Below are positions 44,101 through 50,662 of a stretch of 64,000 bases of DNA, piece after piece. Within the stretch, counting starts at the first letter, position 1. Each line of letters opens with the position of its first letter. The notes under the pieces were generated by a model, which was not told where the DNA came from, did no database searches, and worked only from the letters and a program-made list of their open reading frames with translations. A program made the position numbers and the translations under genes. This DNA comes from Watersipora subatra (taxonomy: Eukaryota > Bryozoa > Gymnolaemata > Cheilostomatida > Watersiporidae), in NCBI RefSeq assembly GCF_963576615.1, contig NC_088715.1:65485981-65549980 (forward strand). The letters are read 5' to 3'.

Positions 44101-45246
44101 CAACACTTTTGCAGTTGTTCTTTCGCATCTACAGCTAGAGTGCTGTGATATAAATAAGAAACTCGGTTACCAACAATAAATATTGTTTTCACTAAACAAA
44201 AATATTGGATTTTTAGTTTAAGCAATAACTTGTGGTATTCAAGATGAGAGAAGAGAACAATATTTAGCTTCGTCAAAACTTGCAACTGACCTTTGAATTA
44301 ACCAATCACTTCTTTAGTCAGAAAAAAGGCATTGTTAATACATATGAGAAAGGTTACTAGTGAGAAATCAAGCATCAAGTCCTGTGTTTTAAATAGGTCC
44401 TCATTTTGCTAGCCAGGCAAGTTTCGGTTGATTACAGATTAGATGCTTGAAGCCATAGCAGCTGCCACTATTACCCGGATATGTACTAGTATGCTGGCAG
44501 TCTAGTGTGTCGTGAGAAATCATCAAGTGTAATAACTATATGCATAATCATTCCTTGGTACAGCAAGGTGGTTGAGTGGTGGAGGGATAGTGCGCCTGGC
44601 TTCAAATCTCAGTATCTGGGTTTGATTTTTGTGCATAACGATTGTCTTTTGCTAACGACACACCAACACAGCTATTGTTATAGTAAATATTGGTAATATA
44701 AAAAGTGTGCACTTGCTAAAAACTCGCTAAAACTGGAAAGCATGAAATCAGAAAAATATTTCAAGTACATTGCATATAATGTACATTCAAGATGCTGTCA
44801 TCTGTCTAAGGTAGACCAATAGTGCTTAAGGCTTGTGGACAATAAAATTACCCTGTATTATGTTTTCTACTTACGCTCTGATTGTTGCATAATGTTTTAT
44901 ATGGAACATATGCATATGAGAAGGCCTTCGTAAGACGAGTAAGTAAAGATACTTGAAGAATGTAATGCTAGGAACAGCTATAAATCAGAAAAGTGTTGCC
45001 CAGATGTCTGCTAAGTGACAAGTTATAATTTAGGAAGAGTAACTAACATATTCAATTTTCTTAAAAAAGAAGTTGAGCCTTTAACAAAACTTTAAAATAA
45101 ACAGTCTCTAGGCACTGATTCTCTAGTTGAATAATGTTATGGATGCTTGTATCTCAGGCTACATAAACTCTATTGAAATCTAAAACTTCAAGTTATCTTA
45201 CCTCTAACTGGCTTATATTTTTAAACTTGGCGCATATCTCCTCCAT
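22942..45246 (-). CDS. TRPC-like: TRPC channel gene, extended model including alternative 3' exons
   Basis: The core 15-exon reading frame (45246 to 28516) is described separately. A longer transcript is possible. Exon 15 contains an internal donor (GGAA|GTAAGC, exon end 28560, phase 1). An exon at 25512-25614 enters in phase 1 and leaves in phase 2. An exon at 22963-23173 enters in phase 2 and either runs to a stop at 22942 or splices at AGA|GTGAGT. All three phases agree, which is unlikely to be accidental, but no transcript is available. Insect TRPgamma and TRPL have comparably long tails. Confidence 0.5.
24011..25435. repeat. 52-bp satellite array with higher-order structure
   Basis: About 27 units of a 52-bp motif (CTTACCAGTTGTATGTCAAC plus 32 more bases). 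Variant units recur in the same order in three blocks (near 24150, 24410 and 24880), for example a unit with ATTAATGGCACC followed by one with CACCTGTTTTTGTG. The last five units are diverged. Confidence 0.93.
25512..25614 (-). CDS. TRPC-like: Possible alternative TRPC tail exon B
   Basis: The acceptor is AATTTCAG|AT and the donor is GCAG|GTGAAA. Phase runs 1 to 2. It encodes [20 protein letters not shown], then [13 protein letters not shown]. The basic hydrophilic composition fits a cytoplasmic tail. No family match is recognised. Confidence 0.45.
26110..26800. other. Featureless stretch
   Basis: No exon, repeat family or RNA gene is recognised. If the longer TRPC form exists this is intron. 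Confidence 0.4.
26825..27071. repeat. 45-bp minisatellite
   Basis: About five units of AACACTAGGGATGCAGCAAC followed by CTCTAATAAACAAGTTGGC. The first two units carry an extra CGCCATCTA-like insert. Confidence 0.9.
27302..28003. repeat. 35-bp minisatellite
   Basis: About 19-20 units of a 35-bp motif (GTGTGAAACATGATTAATAA plus GAACTGAATAGTAAA). Variants include a run of GATTAATGATAAC units near 27770-27850. Confidence 0.93.
28142..28147 (-). terminator. Candidate polyadenylation signal of the short TRPC form
   Basis: AATAAA on the minus strand (TTTATT on the plus strand), about 370 bases after the exon 15 stop. This motif is common in AT-rich DNA, so support is weak. Confidence 0.25.
28516..28685 (-). 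CDS. TRPC-like: TRPC exon 15 (coiled coil, stop; internal alternative donor)
   Basis: The acceptor is TGTTGCAG. It encodes [20 protein letters not shown], the TRPC C-terminal coiled-coil pattern, then a basic tail and TAA at 28516-28518. A donor-like GGAA|GTAAGC at 28559 could skip the last 44 bases and link to exons at 25.5 and 23.0 kb. Confidence 0.88.
28516..45246 (-). CDS. TRPC-like: TRPC-type transient receptor potential cation channel, complete 15-exon frame
   Basis: Fifteen exons join without stop or frame break into 838 residues: 45202-45246, 43901-44062, 43345-43566, 37911-38125, 35717-35818, 35357-35573, 34571-34805, 33938-34066, 32597-32736, 32321-32501, 31904-32093, 30208-30403, 29651-29848, 29136-29250 and 28516-28685. 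Domains in order are ankyrin repeats (about 40-185), a TRP_2 region (about 160-310) with a zinc-site pattern H193, C197, C199 and C202, and six membrane segments (about 355-678). The S5-S6 pore loop carries WAMFGLVDL and S6 carries [14 protein letters not shown]. The TRP box [10 protein letters not shown] (about 684) and a C-terminal coiled region with [11 protein letters not shown] follow. TRPC channels are tetrameric, non-selective Ca2+-permeable plasma-membrane channels acting downstream of phospholipase C. An in-frame TGA 15 bases upstream supports the ATG if the 5' UTR is contiguous. Confidence 0.92.
29136..29250 (-). CDS. TRPC-like: TRPC exon 14
   Basis: The acceptor is TTTTATAG and the donor is ACAG|GTAAAA. 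It encodes [20 protein letters not shown], the C-terminal helix of the TRPC fold. It leaves in phase 1. Confidence 0.88.
29460..29640. repeat. Low-complexity GTGACAC/ATGATA tract in TRPC intron 13
   Basis: Short degenerate repeats of GTGACA(C/T)A and AATGATA-like words lie directly beside the donor of TRPC exon 13. Confidence 0.6.
29651..29848 (-). CDS. TRPC-like: TRPC exon 13 (TRP box)
   Basis: The acceptor is ATTATAG and the donor is AAG|GTAACC. It begins [20 protein letters not shown], the TRP domain after S6, and continues with a basic lysine-rich segment. Confidence 0.94.
30208..30403 (-). CDS. TRPC-like: TRPC exon 12 (pore and S6)
   Basis: The acceptor is ATGTTGCAG and the donor is TCC|GTGAGT. 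It encodes [20 protein letters not shown] and [18 protein letters not shown]. The FGLVDL pore helix and the LLNxLIAMMN motif in S6 are diagnostic for TRPC. Confidence 0.95.
30492..31375. mobile_element. TTAA-flanked inverted-repeat element, copy A
   Basis: The ends are long inverted repeats (TTAAAGGTTGACTTGCAACA at the left, its reverse complement at the right) of about 120 bp or more, both including TTAA. A second copy lies at 55574-56448 in the opposite orientation and shares the interior. A TTAA target and these ends suggest a piggyBac-like MITE. No transposase. It lies in TRPC intron 11. Confidence 0.85.
31717..31866. repeat. 9-bp GACTCAGCT/GACTCAGCG minisatellite
   Basis: About 16 units of GACTCAGC(T/G/A) lie about 40 bases inside intron 11, just past the donor of TRPC exon 11. 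Confidence 0.9.
31904..32093 (-). CDS. TRPC-like: TRPC exon 11 (S5)
   Basis: The acceptor is GTTTTTAG. The donor is placed at CCAGA|GTAGGT because phase 2 then matches exon 12 and avoids a stop one codon later. It encodes [19 protein letters not shown] and GLNQLLWYY. Confidence 0.9.
32321..32501 (-). CDS. TRPC-like: TRPC exon 10 (S4 region)
   Basis: The acceptor is TGTCTGCAG and the donor is CTCG|GTAAGT. It encodes [20 protein letters not shown] and [14 protein letters not shown], among the most conserved TRPC segments. Confidence 0.94.
32597..32736 (-). CDS. TRPC-like: TRPC exon 9 (S2-S3)
   Basis: The acceptor is CTGCTTACAG and the donor is GAAG|GTATGT. It encodes [15 protein letters not shown] and [20 protein letters not shown]. 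Its 5' edge and acceptor are the source of a four-copy tandem duplication that extends into the intron (32724-32947). Confidence 0.92.
32724..32947. repeat. 56-bp tandem duplication of the exon 9 splice acceptor edge
   Basis: Starts of GACCATACCAGAC occur at 32724, 32780, 32836 and 32892, exactly 56 bases apart. The first copy spans the 5' edge of TRPC exon 9. The others repeat the last intron bases, the acceptor AG and the first 13 exon bases. Confidence 0.9.
33058..33323. repeat. Interspersed repeat family R1, copy 1
   Basis: Matches 45635-45908 in the same orientation. Shared blocks include AATACTCAAATCATAT, CCAATCTGCCTGAC, ACCAGACACCAACAC and CCGGTGTAAATA/CCAGTGTAAATA. Non-coding. It lies in TRPC intron 8. 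Confidence 0.75.
33575..33803 (+). mobile_element. tRNA-related SINE, copy 1
   Basis: Begins ACTAGTATGCAGGCAGTC, like the copy at 44485 (ACTAGTATGCTGGCAGTC). Both share GTAATAACTA(A/T)ATGC, a tRNA-like block with a B-box resemblance (GGTTTGATTCC) and a CATAGTAAA-type tail. It lies in TRPC intron 8. Confidence 0.65.
33938..34066 (-). CDS. TRPC-like: TRPC exon 8 (end of S1, start of S2)
   Basis: The acceptor is TTTCATAG and the donor is TTTG|GTGAGT. It encodes [11 protein letters not shown], then [17 protein letters not shown]. It leaves in phase 1. Confidence 0.9.
34172..34467. repeat. 51-bp minisatellite in TRPC intron 7
   Basis: About six units of AATCAGTCTAAACCTTGTG followed by TTACAGAGTTACTTCTATGG. 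It lies between exons 8 and 7. Confidence 0.9.
34571..34805 (-). CDS. TRPC-like: TRPC exon 7 (pre-S1 and S1)
   Basis: The acceptor is GGATTTAG and the donor is CTAT|GTAAGT. It encodes [20 protein letters not shown], a hydrophobic pre-S1 elbow and [17 protein letters not shown] leading into S1. It leaves in phase 1. Confidence 0.92.
35357..35573 (-). CDS. TRPC-like: TRPC exon 6
   Basis: The acceptor is ATCATGCAG and the donor is GAGAG|GTGAGG. It encodes [19 protein letters not shown] and [14 protein letters not shown], the linker helices before the membrane domain. It leaves in phase 0. Confidence 0.92.
35717..35818 (-). CDS. TRPC-like: TRPC exon 5
   Basis: The acceptor is TTCTGCAAG and the donor is TTCT|GTAAGT. 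It encodes [19 protein letters not shown] and [14 protein letters not shown], conserved through the TRPC family. Phase runs 2 to 2. Confidence 0.92.
35970..36116. repeat. 12-bp GTACATACATAC repeat, first array
   Basis: About 12 units of (G)GTACATACATA(C/T). It lies in TRPC intron 4. Long frames across it are artefacts. Confidence 0.92.
36308..36757. repeat. 12-bp GTACATACATAC repeat, second array
   Basis: The same motif as 35970-36116, separated from it by about 190 bases of other sequence. It includes AAAAAACATACAG units and an inner palindrome of 15-base arms near 36685-36716. Confidence 0.92.
37136..37393. repeat. AGTATAC-type degenerate minisatellite
   Basis: Repeated (C/G)(A/T)TAGTATAC(A/C) words at a period of roughly 14-15 bases. 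It lies in TRPC intron 4. Confidence 0.8.
37394..37525. repeat. (ATATATACACATAC)n microsatellite
   Basis: Alternating purine-pyrimidine tract of ATATATACACATAC words directly after the AGTATAC array. Confidence 0.9.
37911..38125 (-). CDS. TRPC-like: TRPC exon 4 (ankyrin end, zinc site)
   Basis: The acceptor is TCATTGCAG and the donor is CAAG|GTACTC, leaving phase 2. It contains [20 protein letters not shown] and [10 protein letters not shown], the TRPC Cys-His zinc-binding motif. Confidence 0.93.
38223..38772. repeat. 27-bp minisatellite, partly degenerate
   Basis: Six near-perfect 27-bp units (GTATGCTTGCAGATACCCTT plus TAGAAGT) at 38232-38400, then diverged units of about 27-31 bp to 38772. 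It lies in TRPC intron 3. Confidence 0.9.
38957..42591. repeat. 30-bp tandem array, about 121 units
   Basis: About 121 units of exactly 30 bp (GTGAATGAAGGCAAAAGGGA plus AAACCAAAGA). No length variants are visible over 3.6 kb: units stay in register with the line breaks throughout. Substitutions form higher-order patterns; for example the AAACCGAAGGG variant recurs at spacings of 210-450 bp. The plus strand is purine-rich. It fills much of TRPC intron 3 and gives unbroken frames of 1,220-1,280 codons on both strands. Confidence 0.95.
42592..42965. repeat. Purine-rich degenerate tract next to the 30-bp array
   Basis: Almost only A and G on the plus strand (AGAAAGAAAGAGAAAAAGAG-type words) with no fixed period. 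It may be decayed array or simple sequence. Confidence 0.8.
43156..43284. repeat. Near-perfect palindrome, 64-bp arms, 1-base spacer
   Basis: Bases 43156-43219 are the exact reverse complement of 43221-43284 around A43220. No mismatch was found in any 10-base block compared. It starts 60 bases inside TRPC intron 3 from the exon 3 donor. The arms are AT-rich. Confidence 0.95.
43345..43566 (-). CDS. TRPC-like: TRPC exon 3 (ankyrin repeats)
   Basis: The acceptor is GTGTTACAG and the donor is CTG|GTAAGA. It gives 74 codons in phase 0-0. It contains [20 protein letters not shown] and [20 protein letters not shown], the conserved TRPC ankyrin segment. Confidence 0.93.
43901..44062 (-). CDS. TRPC-like: TRPC exon 2
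   Basis: The acceptor is TTGTTCAG and the donor is GAA|GTATGG. It gives 54 codons in phase 0-0. It carries [19 protein letters not shown], the start of the first ankyrin repeat. Confidence 0.85.
44485..44694 (+). mobile_element. tRNA-related SINE, copy 2
   Basis: Homologue of 33575-33803. The tRNA-like part (about 44562-44640) has an A-box-like TGGTTGAGTGG and a B-box-like GGTTTGATTTTTG. It lies in TRPC intron 1. Confidence 0.68.
45202..45246 (-). CDS. TRPC-like: TRPC exon 1 (start codon)
   Basis: Encodes [15 protein letters not shown] and ends at GAG|GTAAGAT in phase 0. TGA lies in frame five codons upstream. An out-of-frame upstream ATG begins 16 bases before the start. Confidence 0.75.
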
Positions 45247-45339
45247 GATTGGCAGTCCTCATAAAAGAAGAGGGTTTGATCAGCAAACTGTGTTGTAGAG
45301 AATATTTTCTTTTTCCTTGAGATGCCTCAACCTCTGCAC

Positions 45340-45424
45340 AAAGAGGTACTCAGACAGCTGCCCAGAGAGTTGCTCAGAGAGGTACTCAGGGAGTTGCTCA
45401 GAGAGTTGCTCAGAGAGTAGCCCT
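45340..45424. repeat. Short repeat in the TRPC 5' flank
   Basis: Five units of about 16 bp (GAGAGTTGCTCAGAGA/GGTACTCAG) lie about 100 bases upstream of the TRPC start, probably in the 5' UTR or promoter. Confidence 0.8.
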
Positions 45425-45634
45425 GAAAAAGAGTAGATTAGTGATTATTTGATTATAGAGACGAGTAAGGTTCTTGTTTCTAATAGGATTTGAGGTTCAA
45501 TAAAAAGCACATTTTATATACAACTATTATGCATGATGCACTATTTATTGTTCATATATTTCTGTAATAAAGCATAATTGTATTCAATAATCACATTATG
45601 GCCAACATCTAATTAATGATGTGGAGGAGCTAAA

Positions 45635-45908
45635 TGCCTTTCTAGATCTTTGCTGTTAAAAATACTCAAATCATATTTCCAATCTGCCTGACCATTCATT
45701 ACATTCCTATTTCCCAAAAACAACCACTACACCTTACACCAGACACCAACACTTTGTCAGTTTACAGTATAGAACAGAATATGCAGAAAAAGCTTGTTTT
45801 TTCATTACTCATAATTTACTTACCTATTTTTTGTTTTTGCTTCTTGTCTCCTCGTCTAATTTACTTTAAACGACATCAACCGGTGTAAATACCATTAACT
45901 TTCATCTA
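45635..45908. repeat. Interspersed repeat family R1, copy 2
   Basis: Same orientation as 33058-33323, with shared blocks along its whole length. The two copies differ by small indels. Confidence 0.75.
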
Positions 45909-46900
45909 TGAGCTGTAGTTGAACATGAAATTTGATAAGTTTGACTTTTTTTCTGTGTTATTTTATAATAAGATATTTTTTAGTAGACTTTTGTTGCAAT
46001 ATTAAAAAAAAAGTTGAAAGCTATACCCGGGCCATGCTAGGCATTCAGTTAGTTTATGTATACATGTCTACATGCTATGCAAGCAGGCTAATCAATAAGG
46101 TATGCAGGGATTTCATTATTATTTATTCATTTTTCATCTAGTTTTGTGAGTGGAACAGGTATGGATTCAAGCAGTAGTGACAGTGAAATAATATATTTTC
46201 AAGGAGTTGACTCCAGTGAGCTAAGCTGACAGAAACATTATCAAGGCTCATTAATCACACTGGTTGCCTCAAATAATGCGACCAGTAGAATTAAAGTTAT
46301 TGATTTTAACTTCTGAGCAATATCATACATGACGCTGTCACATTTTCTTGAAATCGTTAAAGAGCTCGACACGTACCTTTGTGAATTGACTGACATAATT
46401 AACTTCCTTTGAGCCTCTGGTGTTCCTTCCTTTGGTTAGCCGCCTGCACAAATTCTTTAACTTATTGTGTTTTTGTCAAGGCAGGGCAGCTTGCAGTGCG
46501 GAATTGTAGCCCTAAGGAAAAGACAAGATATGCAAAACGCCTACATGCAATTGCTTTCTGTGGTAAATCAAGAAGGGAACAGGGATACAATTTACTGACT
46601 GCCAATGCAATGTACTGAGTATACAATACATTAATGTCATTATAGAACACTAGATAAACATGAAAGGCACAAAGCAAGTGTTTTGTGTATAGGCCTTACA
46701 TGGATGACACATGTAGCACATACCCCGTGTACCTTAGATTAACAATATTGGTCACAAATTTGATACGCAATAGATGTATTGAGATTCTGGTCAGAAAACA
46801 AACAATGGTCTGGTAAAAAAAGTTTTGAAAACGAATCTAGCTATCTCTGAGATAGTAGAACCTGTGACCTGTATTGACAAAAACTAGCTTTTATAAAGAA
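45909..46900. other. Non-coding region upstream of the TRPC gene
   Basis: No gene is supported. An ATG at 46161 opens a 22-codon acidic peptide (MDSSSSDSEIIYF) that stops at once and could be a remnant of a transposase start, but nothing follows. Confidence 0.4.
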
Positions 46901-46904
46901 CTAG

Positions 46905-47281
46905 CAGAATTCCCAGCATTGCACGAGTGTTAAAAATCCGTTTATAAACAGTGACAGGTAATTTAGTTGCCTGCTACTTGTCATTAGCCTGGCACATTCC
47001 TAATGATTAATTTGAGTAAGCTTACTGATAAGAGCTGTGAGAGCAAGCATAAAATTGCGTTGCGTCGTAATGAAAAGCGGTAGCGTATTTTCACTCACAT
47101 ATCGACATACATATATCGCCCAATAAACCCATCAATCTTGTGCAATTTAATTGGTAGGATATTTGCTTGGCGAATGGAAAACTCTGAGATCAAAATATCT
47201 TCTGCGATACGAGTTTTTCATTCTAGTAGCTATGGCTGGACAAACCGAAGTACACACAAACTTTGAGATTTATATATATAG
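46905..47281 (+). mobile_element. SINE-like family S2, copy 1 of a head-to-tail pair
   Basis: Begins CTAGCAGAATTCCCAGCATT and ends TTTGAGATTTATATATATAG. It has a TTAATTGGTA block and an AGATCAAAATATC block spaced like tRNA A and B boxes. It shares ATTAGCCTGGCACATT with the next copy and with the remnant at 56517-56725. Confidence 0.65.
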
Positions 47282-47713
47282 ACTAGCTGGATGCCCAGCA
47301 TTGCCCTGGTATTAAAAACTAATCTATAAACAATAAGAGGTAATGTAGTTGCCTGCCACTTGCTATTAGCCTGGCACATTGCCAATGGATAATTTGAGTA
47401 AGCTTACTAAAAGAGCTAAGTACTTATTCTCATGATTGAGCATGCATAAAAGTTACGCTACTGCTCTCCATGACGAAGCGCCATCACGTTGCATCATAAC
47501 GAAGAGCAGCAACATATTTGCTCCCATATAATGACATATATTGCCTAGTGAATCTATCAAGCCTGAGTGGTTTAATTGGTAATTGTTTGGATGGGTGAAT
47601 GGGAGAGACAGAGATCAAATCTTCTGTGATACAGATTTTTTATTCCAAGATTTTAAAAGCTACATGTAAAACTGGACAAATACACAGGCACACTTTGAGA
47701 AATGTACATATAA
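47282..47713 (+). mobile_element. SINE-like family S2, copy 2 of the pair
   Basis: Starts ACTAGCTGGATGCCCAGCAT directly at the end of copy 1. It shares CCTGGCACATT, GAGTAAGCTTACT and a tRNA-like block (TTTAATTGGTAATTG and AGATCAAATCTTC), and ends with CACTTTGAGAAATGTACATAT. Confidence 0.65.
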
Positions 47714-48016
47714 ATGGTGTCCATAGAAAACTACACGAACCTTTTCAGGGTAACAGACACCTTCATGAGCTTTTACAGACTGTTTAAAACTAATATATGC
47801 CTCAAATTAACCTAAACTTTATCATTAAAAAAACAATCTGAAAGAAGTTTTGCCTAAGATCAATGCTATACTTTTATCAATTGTCATTTTAATGCAAAAT
47901 GTAATTTACATGACAAAGTAATCAACTACCAATTGCTTAGTGGAACATTTTGTTTCAAAATGGTGTAAAACAAGTCTCTAATATTCTTTGAGTTTTGGTA
48001 AGTATTATTAATTGAG
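47714..48016. other. Featureless AT-rich stretch
   Basis: Nothing recognised on either strand. Confidence 0.4.
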
Positions 48017-48245
48017 TGACAACAATAGGACCGCAAGTCCACTGACAGCGGGTGACCATGAATCCACTGACAGTTGGGGACCATGAGCCTACAGGCAGCA
48101 GCTGATCACAGTCCACTGGCAGCGGGTGACCACGAGTCCACTGGCAGCGGTGACCACGTGTCCACTGACAGCGGGTGACCACGTGTCCACTGACAGCGGG
48201 TGACCACAAGTCCACTGACAGCGGGTGACCATGAGTCTACTAACA
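48017..48245. repeat. 25-26-bp minisatellite
   Basis: About nine units of GTGACCACGAGTCCACTGAC plus AGCGG. Confidence 0.92.
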
Positions 48246-49149
48246 GAGCTTGAACATAATCTTAAGAGTGCTGCCTATGTTCTACTCTAATTATTATTTA
48301 TGTTCACATCATCGCTGCCAACTAGTTTTGTCTAAAGATCACTAGCTAGAAGATACCAATTTACCTCAAGACAACACTGTAAAAACTGCTACATCCAATA
48401 TAAAGAGGAATTTTATACCTCTCTTTTGTTTTGAATATTTACTTACCTGTTTAACAAAACTTTCATGTTAACAATAGGTTTCTGGTAACCAAAATTCTCT
48501 ACATAAATTTTCAGAGATTATCCACAAATAAACAGAATTATAACCAGAATTACATGAGTTACTGTGAGGACCGAATTGTGATTGAAAACTTAACAGGCTT
48601 TGTTTACAAGCATGTTCTGTTCTATTAACAGCTAATAGACTTAATGACCTCATAAAATGAATAGTAATGATTCCTTCTAAAATACACACCCAAATTACAA
48701 TTGTGATACAGCCATGCATTGCGCTCATACACACGCACTACGTACATACACTGCTACAAATGTGATACTGCATTGTACCCTGCTCATATACACACTACAT
48801 ACACTGCTACAAATGTGATACTGTGGTGTACCCTGCTCATATACACACTACATATACTGCTACAAGTATGATACTGGTGATGGTTTAGGTTTTACTCACA
48901 CGAGTAACTGCTACCACAGATTTAACAGAGCTGTGAGTGCTATTCTCTTACAGAAAGAATAAGCAACTATAAATTGGCTATAAACATTTAATAGCCAATT
49001 ACTCTCGGCTGCCTCCCCCACTGCTTTTCTTCGCGCTTTTCTTCCAGCAATTAGATTTTCATCAATGATGTTGGGATAAGTTACTATGTATCAATTTTGC
49101 TCAGGTTTTAGGGCTTTCTTTTATTAAAATACAAAACCTTTACACAGTT
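48246..49149. other. Non-coding stretch with one small tandem repeat
   Basis: Apart from the repeat at 48737-48878 nothing is recognised. Confidence 0.4.
48737..48878. repeat. Three-unit tandem repeat of about 51 bp
   Basis: Units of TACACTGCTACAAATGTGAT followed by ACTG and ACCCTGCTCATATACACAC. Confidence 0.85.
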
Positions 49150-49735
49150 GAGCTATGTGTACACTTACATATGCACACTTACATATGTACACTTACATAT
49201 GCACACTTACATATGTACACTTACATATGCACACTTACATATGTACACTTACATATGTACACTTACATATGCACACTTACATATGTACACTTATATATGC
49301 ACACTTACATATGCACACTTACATATGTACACTTATATATGCACACTTACATATGTACACTTACATATACACACTTACATATGTACACTTACATATGCAT
49401 ACTTACATATGCACACTTACATATGTACACTTACATATGTACACTTACATATACACACTTACATATGTACACTTACATATGCACACTTACATATGCACAC
49501 TTACATATGCACACTTACATATGTACACTTACATATGCACACTTACATATGCACACTTACATATGCACACTTACATATGCACACTTACATATGCACGCTT
49601 ACATATGTACGCTTACATATGCACGCTTACATATGCACGCTTACATATGCACGCTTACATATGCACACTTACATATGTACACTTACATATGTACACTTAT
49701 ATATGTACACTTTCATATGTACACTTACATTTATC
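49150..49735. repeat. 14-bp ACTTACATATG(C/T)AC array
   Basis: About 42 units of a 14-bp motif. The ATATG(C/T)AC part alternates between CATATGCA and CATATGTA, and a cluster of units with CACGC/TACGC lies near 49590-49660. Frames of up to 247 codons across it are artefacts. Confidence 0.94.
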
Positions 49736-49749
49736 TTTCAGGCTTGAAG

Positions 49750-50216
49750 AGTTGAATGATGAACTTGAACAAAACTTAGTAAATTCTATCAGAAACCATG
49801 AGTATTTTTCAATCATTTGCGATTGCTTTTGTTGTTTGAGGTTATTTGACTACCAGAATGTTCTAAAATTAAAATCGAAAAAACTTGATTGCGACTAAAC
49901 GCTCAGGTCAAGTGAAAGCATGATTATGATGTCTATGGTTGCTAAGAGACTGACAGAATAGAGACGCCTAACGCTGCTACTTGAATGCGATAGCTGATAT
50001 CAACTACCGTATTGCCACGATAGCAACTTGTGGTGTCACTTTGCATGTATTTTGCTTTTGAGCGTTTTAACTGCGACCAAGTTTTTCCAATTTTTAATAT
50101 TAAAGCATCCTGGCAGTCAGATCACCTCAAACATCAAAAACAATCTCAAATGATAAAAAAATACCCAAACGTTCTGAGATAATCTACTATAATTTTGTGT
50201 AAGTCCATCTTTAATG
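49750..50216. mobile_element. Foldback family F1, copy 1
   Basis: The left arm (about 49750-49915) and right arm (about 50060-50216) are diverged inverted repeats. For example TTTGAGGTTATTTGACTACC pairs with GGCAGTCAGATCACCTCAAA. The short centre contains a CGATAGCAACT word. Related copies are at 53175-54152 and about 59115-59355. Confidence 0.8.
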
Positions 50217-50662
50217 CTAACTAGATTGGCGAATAGCTATCATTACAATGGAATGCTAAAGCCATAGATATAGTCAACCCTAGATTGGCGAATAGCTATC
50301 ATTACAATGGAATGCTAAAACCATAGATATAGTCAACCCTAGATTGGCGAATAGCTATCATTACAATGGAATGCTAAAACCATAGATATAGTCAACCCTA
50401 GATTGGCGAATAGCTATCATTACAATGGAATGCTAAAACCATAGATATAGTCAACCCTAGATTGGTGAATAGCTATCATTACAATGGAATGCTAAAACCA
50501 TAGATATAGTCAACCCTAGATTGGCGAATAGCTATCATTACAATGGAATGCTAAAACCATAGATATAGCCAACCCTAGATTGGCGAATAGCTATCATTAC
50601 AATGGAATGCTAAAACCATAGATATAGTCAACCCTAGATTGGCGAATAGCTTTCATTACAAT
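50213..50662. repeat. 59-bp tandem array of P-element-like left termini
   Basis: GATTGGCGAATAGCT starts at 50224, 50283, 50342, 50401, 50460, 50519, 50578 and 50637, exactly 59 bases apart. Each full unit holds the terminal inverted repeat (CCATAGATATAGTCAACCCT), 30 bases of subterminal sequence and the flank-like word AATGCTAAAA. The first unit lacks most of the inverted repeat. Confidence 0.93.

Noticed and set aside
49148..49898. Three overlapping frames of 194-247 codons with THLHMYTYICTL-type repeats
   Set aside because: Produced by the 14-bp array. All three frames give the same repeat peptide shifted in phase.
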